A stretch of DNA of 10,908 bases from CAVQBP01 sp964448105 (GTDB lineage: Bacteria; Bacteroidota; Ignavibacteria; Ignavibacteriales; Ignavibacteriaceae): the NCBI GenBank assembly GCA_964448105.1, contig CAYUVK010000139.1, forward strand, positions 1-10,908. Direction: 5' to 3'. Shown piece by piece: positions 7,189-10,908 of the stretch (position 1 is the first letter of the stretch; every line of letters begins with the position of its first letter). Position numbers and translations under genes: made by a program. Under the pieces are notes generated by a model. It ran no database searches, had not been told where the DNA came from, and saw only the letters and a list, made by a program, of their open reading frames with translations.

Positions 7189-7602
7189 ATGAATAAAAGC
7201 CTGTTTTTTATATTTCTATTTTTATTTGTTTCCGGTACTTCAATTTCTAAAGCTCAAAATAGTCCTGTAATGTATTTTTGTGAAAGGTATGATACTGCCA
7301 AGGGCGAAATAAATATAAACGACAGATTTTCCAAAGGTAGCATTACGGTAATGGTTAAATGTGATAACGAAATAGGATTAAAAAATGTTCATATACAATT
7401 AGATAAATGGGATTCAATCGATCATGTTTTCAAATTATATAAAAAATTTAATTTTACTGTAAATCCAGGTATGAAATATATTTACTTCTCAAAAAATGAT
7501 GAAAGTGATTTGAGCTTTGATGAACCTGGTTTCTACAGAGTCTACCTTTTAAATGAAGTCGAAGACACAGTTGCTTCTGCCATAGTTCAAATTGTAGAAT
7601 AA
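7189..7602 (+). CDS. Secreted small hypothetical protein, beta-rich
   Basis: I do not recognise a named function. The 137-aa product starts with a good signal peptide (1-22, ending SISKAQ), so it is likely periplasmic or surface-exposed. The mature part begins PVMYFCERYDTAKGEININDRF and looks like an all-beta fold ending FYRVYLLNEVEDTVASAIVQI. Similar small proteins starting with a YFCExY motif seem, from memory, to be conserved hypotheticals in Bacteroidota and Ignavibacteria. Mature C31 and C58 could form a disulfide (inference). A clear AAGGAG lies 7 nt before the ATG. The gene stands alone between the divergent HAD gene and the YpdA-like gene, separated from the latter by 212 bp with a strong hairpin. 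Confidence 0.75.
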   Translation: MNKSLFFIFLFLFVSGTSISKAQNSPVMYFCERYDTAKGEININDRFSKGSITVMVKCDNEIGLKNVHIQLDKWDSIDHVFKLYKKFNFTVNPGMKYIYFSKNDESDLSFDEPGFYRVYLLNEVEDTVASAIVQIVE

Positions 7603-7748
7603 ATGTCTAATAGAGGTCTTTTTCCATTTTAAGGTCGTAAAATATTACTTTGATTTCTCACACTTGCCGTTCCGGGGTGCGTATTAAAATCTCTTTTTAT
7701 CCTACAAATAATTAAATTTGTAATATTAAAGGTAGATAGGTTTATTGT

Positions 7749-7781
7749 ATGTGCCAGTCACCTATGAAGTGACTGGCACAT
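7749..7781. repeat. 13-bp perfect inverted repeat (hairpin) upstream of the YpdA-like gene
   Basis: ATGTGCCAGTCAC (7749-7761) and GTGACTGGCACAT (7769-7781) pair perfectly around the 7-nt loop CTATGAA. The stem is much richer in GC than its surroundings. I recall near-identical GTGCCAGTCAC palindromes as interspersed repeats in other genomes, which favours a mobile palindromic element over a local operator. It ends 33 nt before the YpdA-like start, so it may lie in that gene's leader; no U-tract follows to make it a classical terminator. Confidence 0.75.
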
Positions 7782-7814
7782 TTATTAACTAGAATTAAAT
7801 ATTACAGATTAATT

Positions 7815-8771
7815 ATGAATAATAAATATGATGTTATTATAATCGGAGCAGGGCCAATCGGGTTAGCCTGCGGCATTGAAGCTGTTAAAAGGAATTTTTC
7901 TCATTTGATTATTGAAAAAGGATGCCTGGTAAATTCTATTTTTCATTACCCTACAAATATGACTTTTTTTTCAACTTCTGAAAGACTTGAAATAGGTGAT
8001 GTTCCGTTCGTTTCTCATGGTGATAAACCAACCAGGCGAGAAGCTCTTGAATATTACAGAAGGGTTAAAGGTTCATGGAATCTTAATGTTAATACTTATG
8101 AAAAAGTTTCGGAAATTAAAGGAGAAAAAGAAAATTACTTGGTTGTTACAAATAAAGGAGCGTATCAATGCAGATATGTTATACTTGCAACAGGCTTTTA
8201 TGATTTTCCTAATCTTCTTAATATTCCCGGAGAAAATCTTCTAAAGGTAAAACATTATTTTAATGAAGCTCATCCTTATGCTTATTTAAAAATTATTGTG
8301 ATTGGTGCGGCAAATTCTGCAGTTGATGTTGCTCTCGAGACTTACAGAAGGGGTTCGGAAGTAACCATGGTTGTAAGAGAAAATGGAATAAAAGAAAGTG
8401 TTAAATACTGGGTTAGACCTGACATTATAAACCGTATTAAAGAAGGTTCAATCAAGGCATACTTTAATTCTAACCTGGTTGATATTAGAGAAAATGCAGT
8501 GGATGTTCAAACACCAGAAGGATTAATTACAATACCAAATGATTTTGTCTTCGCGATGACAGGTTATCATTCCGATTTTGAATTTCTTGAAAAAATAGGC
8601 GTTGAAATTTCCTCAAATGAAAAATTGCCTTGCTTTAATCCTGATACATTTGAAACAAATAAAGAAGGGCTCTTTTTAGCAGGGGTTGTCTGCGGTGGAA
8701 TGGATACAGGAAAATTGTTTATTGAGAATTCGCGGTATCATGCTGTAAATATTTTCAATCGTTTAAAGTAG
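7815..8771 (+). CDS. ypdA: YpdA-family FAD/NAD(P)-dependent oxidoreductase (putative bacillithiol-disulfide-reductase-like)
   Basis: This is a thioredoxin-reductase-like flavoprotein of the YpdA family; in Firmicutes YpdA uses NADPH to reduce bacillithiol disulfide in the cytoplasm. The FAD motif is IIIGAGPIGLACG (8-20). The family signature is EKGCLVNSIFHYPTNMTFFS (34-53), followed by LEIGDVPF. The second Rossmann motif is VIGAANSAVDVALETYRRG (162-180). The C-terminal FAD segment is GLFLAGVVCGGMDTGKLFIENSR (285-307). The length of 318 aa is typical. In S. aureus YpdA, as I recall it, the first motif reads GGGPCG with an important Cys14; the matching position here is I15, so redox chemistry through that cysteine is absent. 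C19 and C37 are nearby cysteines. The pyridine-nucleotide motif has AA where GG or GK is usual. No Shine-Dalgarno is visible. Substrate in this organism is uncertain. Confidence 0.87.
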   Translation: MNNKYDVIIIGAGPIGLACGIEAVKRNFSHLIIEKGCLVNSIFHYPTNMTFFSTSERLEIGDVPFVSHGDKPTRREALEYYRRVKGSWNLNVNTYEKVSEIKGEKENYLVVTNKGAYQCRYVILATGFYDFPNLLNIPGENLLKVKHYFNEAHPYAYLKIIVIGAANSAVDVALETYRRGSEVTMVVRENGIKESVKYWVRPDIINRIKEGSIKAYFNSNLVDIRENAVDVQTPEGLITIPNDFVFAMTGYHSDFEFLEKIGVEISSNEKLPCFNPDTFETNKEGLFLAGVVCGGMDTGKLFIENSRYHAVNIFNRLK

Positions 8772-8980
8772 TCTCCTAATAATTATTCACTAAAAGAATC
8801 CATTTATTCATACTTTCAGAATTATCGCAATTCTATAAAAGGGAAGTTAATATTTTTTAAAATTATTAGTGTTTTTAAATTGAATAACAGGTGATTAACC
8901 ATTATTTTAAATATCTTGAATAAAAAATTTTTTCAACTAAATTAAAAATGAATCCTTAATAAAACTGAAATGGAGTAGAC

Positions 8981-10027
8981 ATGTCTAAAAAAATTCAAGA
9001 ATTACTTGGAAAGGATGCTGACTCGCTTTTAACGTATAAAGCTAAATTTCCTAAAGAACAATTGCACCTCCCGGGGCCTGATTTTATTGATAGAATCTTT
9101 GCCCAAAGTGACAGGAATATTAATGTAATAAAAAATTTGCAGTGGATAATCTCTTCCGGCAGATTAGCAGGAACCGGTTATTTGTCAATTCTTCCTGTTG
9201 ATCAGGGGATTGAACATAGTGCCGGTGCTTCTTTTGCTCCCAACCCTCAATATTTTGATCCCGAAAATATTGTTAAATTGGCAATTGAAGGAGGCTGCAA
9301 TGCTGTTGCATCGACACTTGGCGTTCTAGGGATGTGCTCAAGAAAATATGCACATAAAATTCCTTTTATTATGAAATTTAATCATAATGAACTTTTAACT
9401 TATCCTAATAAATTTGATCAAATAATGTTTGCCGGTGTAGAGCAGGCTTACGATATGGGTGCGGCTGCTGTTGGAGCAACAATTTATTTCGGTTCGGAAG
9501 AAAGTGCTAGACAAATAGTTGAAGTCAGCCAGGCTTTTCAATATGCCCACGAACTGGGTCTTGCTACCATCTTATGGTGCTATTTGAGAAACTCTGAGTT
9601 CAAAAAAGATAAAGATTATCATGTGGCTGCTGATCTTACAGGGCAGGCAAATCATCTTGGTGTTACAATAGAAGCAGATATTATTAAACAAAAACTGCCG
9701 GAAAATAACGGCGGGTTTAATGCAATAAAATTCGGAAAGACACACAAAAAAGTCTATTCCGATTTAACAACAGATCATCCGATTGATCTTTGCCGTTACC
9801 AGGTAATTAATAATTACATGGGTAGAGCAGGATTGATTAATAGCGGCGGTGCTTCCGGTGAAAACGACTTTGCAGAAGCAGCTAAAACTGCCGTAATAAA
9901 TAAACGTGCCGGCGGTATGGGACTAATTTCAGGAAGAAAAGCTTTCCAGAGACCAATGGAAGAAGGTGTTAAGCTTCTTAATACTATTCAGGATGTTTAT
10001 CTTGATAAGGAAATTACAATAGCTTAA
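8981..10027 (+). CDS. fbaB: Class I fructose-bisphosphate aldolase (FbaB/DhnA type)
   Basis: This cytoplasmic enzyme interconverts fructose-1,6-bisphosphate with dihydroxyacetone phosphate and glyceraldehyde-3-phosphate in glycolysis and gluconeogenesis. The 348-aa product is collinear with E. coli FbaB as I recall it. It begins with ELLGKDADSLL (7-17). GRLAGTGYLSILPVDQGIEH (60-79) follows, then GATIYFGSEES (165-175), ADLTGQANHLG (217-227), GRAGLINSGG (281-290), and INKRAGGMGLISGRKAF (306-322), ending VYLDKEITIA. The Schiff-base lysine is probably K236 in ADIIKQK, equivalent to the archaeal-type active-site Lys. No domain is missing. The start is supported by TGGAG shortly before the ATG and by collinearity with the family. 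It stands alone after a 209-bp gap and is convergent with the cytochrome gene across tandem palindromes. Confidence 0.97.
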   Translation: MSKKIQELLGKDADSLLTYKAKFPKEQLHLPGPDFIDRIFAQSDRNINVIKNLQWIISSGRLAGTGYLSILPVDQGIEHSAGASFAPNPQYFDPENIVKLAIEGGCNAVASTLGVLGMCSRKYAHKIPFIMKFNHNELLTYPNKFDQIMFAGVEQAYDMGAAAVGATIYFGSEESARQIVEVSQAFQYAHELGLATILWCYLRNSEFKKDKDYHVAADLTGQANHLGVTIEADIIKQKLPENNGGFNAIKFGKTHKKVYSDLTTDHPIDLCRYQVINNYMGRAGLINSGGASGENDFAEAAKTAVINKRAGGMGLISGRKAFQRPMEEGVKLLNTIQDVYLDKEITIA

Positions 10028-10038
10028 AAATTATTTTT

Positions 10039-10068
10039 TGTAGAGACGTTTTGCCAAATGTCTCTACA
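10039..10068. repeat. 28-bp-type palindrome, copy 1 of a tandem pair; possible bidirectional terminator
   Basis: TGTAGAGACGTTT (10039-10051) pairs with AAATGTCTCTACA (10056-10068) around a TGCC loop; 12 of 13 pairs are Watson-Crick and one is G-T. It begins 11 nt after the aldolase stop codon and follows a T-rich run. Together with copy 2 it separates two convergent genes, so it could stop transcription from both sides. Its form GTAG...CTAC recalls widespread interspersed palindromes of Bacteroidota and cyanobacteria (recalled, not searched). Confidence 0.75.
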
Positions 10069-10078
10069 TATGATTTTG

Positions 10079-10106
10079 GTAGGGATGTATTGCAGTACAT
10101 CCCTAC
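10079..10106. repeat. 28-bp palindrome, copy 2 of the tandem pair
   Basis: GTAGGGATGTAT (10079-10090) pairs with GTACATCCCTAC (10095-10106) around a TGCA loop, with 11 Watson-Crick pairs plus one T-G at the loop. It has the same 28-nt length, outer GTAG/CTAC ends and TGCN loop as the core of the palindrome 10 nt upstream, yet the arm sequences differ by compensating changes. It lies 14 nt from the cytochrome stop codon. Confidence 0.75.
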
Positions 10107-10120
10107 AATTAAATAAAATA

Positions 10121-10540
10121 TTATTTTTTCAGCAAATAGTCTGCAATCTTTCCCAATTCTTTTACATCGATATTTCCAAATGAAGGCATCAAAGTATTTG
10201 GAAATTGTTCCTGGTATTCTCTAAAACGCGCCGAAGACATAAAGGAAGATGGATTTCTCAGGTAATTTATTAATTTATCTCTGCTCCAATATTGCGAAAT
10301 GTTTCTTAAATTTGGTCCCATTTGTGTCCCCGTAAGATTGGAACCATGACAATTTACACAGCCTAATTTATTAATTAATTCATCTGCGGTTGCATTTGCA
10401 GATGCCATGCCTGTTTGAGGTACAGGATTATTAACGGCTGTTTTGTTTTCATTGTTATTCTTATTGGTTGCCCGTTCTAATAAAAAAAGAAGAACAAATA
10501 ATGCTAAAAAGGCAGCTACCCATATTTGAGGTTTTGTCAT
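10121..10540 (-). CDS. Membrane-anchored monohaem c-type cytochrome
   Basis: This 139-aa electron carrier sits on the periplasmic face of the inner membrane. An N-terminal helix (about 7-21, IWVAAFLALFVLLFLL) acts as an anchor. A low-complexity Asn- and Thr-rich linker follows (26-50). The class I cytochrome c domain spans about 51-139: haem-binding CVNCH (C61, C64, H65), GPNLRNI, and LMPSFGNI, with M118 as the likely sixth haem ligand. The closing helix is VKELGKIADYLLKK. The NPSSFMSSARF and LMPSF pattern is usual for small cytochromes in respiratory chains. The redox partner cannot be told; no oxidase or reductase subunit is in the window. It is convergent with the aldolase and divergent from the DUF255 gene. 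Confidence 0.92.
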   Translation of the reverse strand: MTKPQIWVAAFLALFVLLFLLERATNKNNNENKTAVNNPVPQTGMASANATADELINKLGCVNCHGSNLTGTQMGPNLRNISQYWSRDKLINYLRNPSSFMSSARFREYQEQFPNTLMPSFGNIDVKELGKIADYLLKK

Positions 10541-10788
10541 TGTTATCCAGGTTTTTTAATTCTTCAATACTCTTTTATAAATTGTGCTTCAAAAATAAGG
10601 AATTACATCGATATTATTAAATCGGTACCAAGGCTTTTTGTAACTATAGATTTTTTATTAAAAAAACACCAAACAAATAATTTTATATTGTTTAACTGTT
10701 TAATTGCTAAATTGTTATTCTTATTTGAATGTTAAACAATAAAACAATTTCTCAATTGAAGAATAAAAATGTTAGCGAAAATATTATT
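10541..10788. other. Divergent intergenic region (248 bp) with AT-rich inverted repeat
   Basis: This region must contain the promoters of the cytochrome (minus) and the DUF255 gene (plus). It holds an 11-bp perfect inverted repeat: TATTGTTTAAC (10686-10696) and GTTAAACAATA (10731-10741), with a 34-nt spacer. The spacer and flanks carry loosely repeated TGTTTAAT/TGCTAAAT/TGTTATTC units of 8-9 nt. This looks like a low-complexity interspersed repeat rather than a specific operator. No gene is credible here. Confidence 0.5.
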
Positions 10789-10908
10789 ATGAAAAAAGCA
10801 AATAGATTAATAAACGAAAAAAGCCCTTATTTACTTCAGCATGCCTACAATCCGGTGGATTGGTATCCCTGGGGTGAGGAAGCATTTGAGAAAGCGAAAC
10901 GTGAAGAT
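10789..10908 (+). CDS. DUF255/thioredoxin-domain protein (YyaL/SSP411-like), N-terminus only
   Basis: Forty codons are visible before the window ends. The peptide begins MKKANRLINEKSPYLLQHAY and continues NPVDWYPWGEEAFEKAKRED. This matches the highly conserved opening of the YyaL/spermatogenesis-associated-protein-20 family: NRLxxExSPYLLQHAxNPVDWYPWGxEA. Family members are about 650-700 aa, with an N-terminal thioredoxin-like DUF255 followed by an (alpha/alpha)6 epimerase-like domain; the cellular role is poorly defined. The expected CHWCHVM motif would lie just past the right edge. No Shine-Dalgarno is seen. A seven-codon frame, ATG at 10769 to TGA at 10790-10792, overlaps the start as ATGA and might couple translation, though it may be chance. 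Confidence 0.93.
   Translation, partial: MKKANRLINEKSPYLLQHAYNPVDWYPWGEEAFEKAKRED

Noticed and set aside
7703..7722. 7-bp inverted repeat TACAAAT/ATTTGTA as an operator for the YpdA-like gene
   Set aside because: It is short, purely AT-rich apart from one pair and not repeated nearby; expected by chance.
7996..8244. Alternative plus-strand 82-codon frame inside the YpdA-like gene
   Set aside because: It lies entirely within a strongly conserved gene in another frame; the protein is lysine-rich and without motifs.
8818..8834. 6-bp inverted repeat AGAATT/AATTCT after the YpdA-like gene as a terminator or operator
   Set aside because: The stem is too short and AT-rich, and only a weak A-rich tract follows.
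10526..10735. Plus-strand 69-codon frame in the cytochrome/DUF255 divergent gap
   Set aside because: It covers the cytochrome start and low-complexity AT-rich repeats, with no ribosome site and no domain.

Overview
The window comes from a low-GC (AT-rich) Gram-negative bacterium, most likely of the Bacteroidota/Ignavibacteriota/Chlorobiota group. The evidence is a FecI-type sigma factor paired with a FecR that carries the Bacteroidota-style C-terminal DUF4974, together with a YpdA-like flavoprotein, an FbaB-type class I aldolase and a probable monomeric isocitrate dehydrogenase. Several genes have clear Shine-Dalgarno sequences about 7 nt before the start, which fits Ignavibacteria better than typical Bacteroidia, but the placement is an inference.

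Layout. Position 1-54 (minus) is the first 18 codons of a probable monomeric NADP isocitrate dehydrogenase. After a 332-bp non-coding stretch comes a secreted 828-aa GH9 glycoside hydrolase (387-2873). It is followed in the same direction by an ECF sigma factor (2942-3478), a FecR-like anti-sigma factor (3691-4740), an outer-membrane-type lipoprotein with a TonB C-terminal domain (4802-5638), and a small exported protein that joins an STN domain to a TonB C-terminal domain (5657-6319). Convergent to these is a HAD phosphatase (7043-6396, minus). Then follow a secreted 137-aa hypothetical protein (7189-7602), a YpdA-like FAD/NAD(P) oxidoreductase (7815-8771), an FbaB-type aldolase (8981-10027), a membrane-anchored monohaem cytochrome c (10540-10121, minus) and the first 40 codons of a DUF255/thioredoxin-domain protein (10789 to the window end).

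The most notable region is 2942-6319. In the classical Fec arrangement an outer-membrane TonB-dependent receptor carries the STN signalling domain, which talks to FecR, and a separate inner-membrane TonB energises the receptor. Here no receptor is visible. The STN domain is instead on a small barrel-less protein fused to a TonB C-terminal domain, and a second TonB-type domain sits on a lipoprotein just upstream. This suggests a cell-envelope signalling cascade in which a soluble or tethered STN-TonB protein replaces the receptor. The GH9 enzyme 68 bp upstream may belong to the same transcript, which would link the system to polysaccharide use.

The intergenic regions hold several short palindromic repeats: a roughly 150-bp element with 26-bp imperfect inverted ends between the sigma and anti-sigma genes, two related 28-bp palindromes in tandem between aldolase and cytochrome with a degenerate relative near 6334, and a 13-bp perfect-stem hairpin just before the YpdA-like gene. 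No tRNA, rRNA, CRISPR array or complete insertion sequence was seen.
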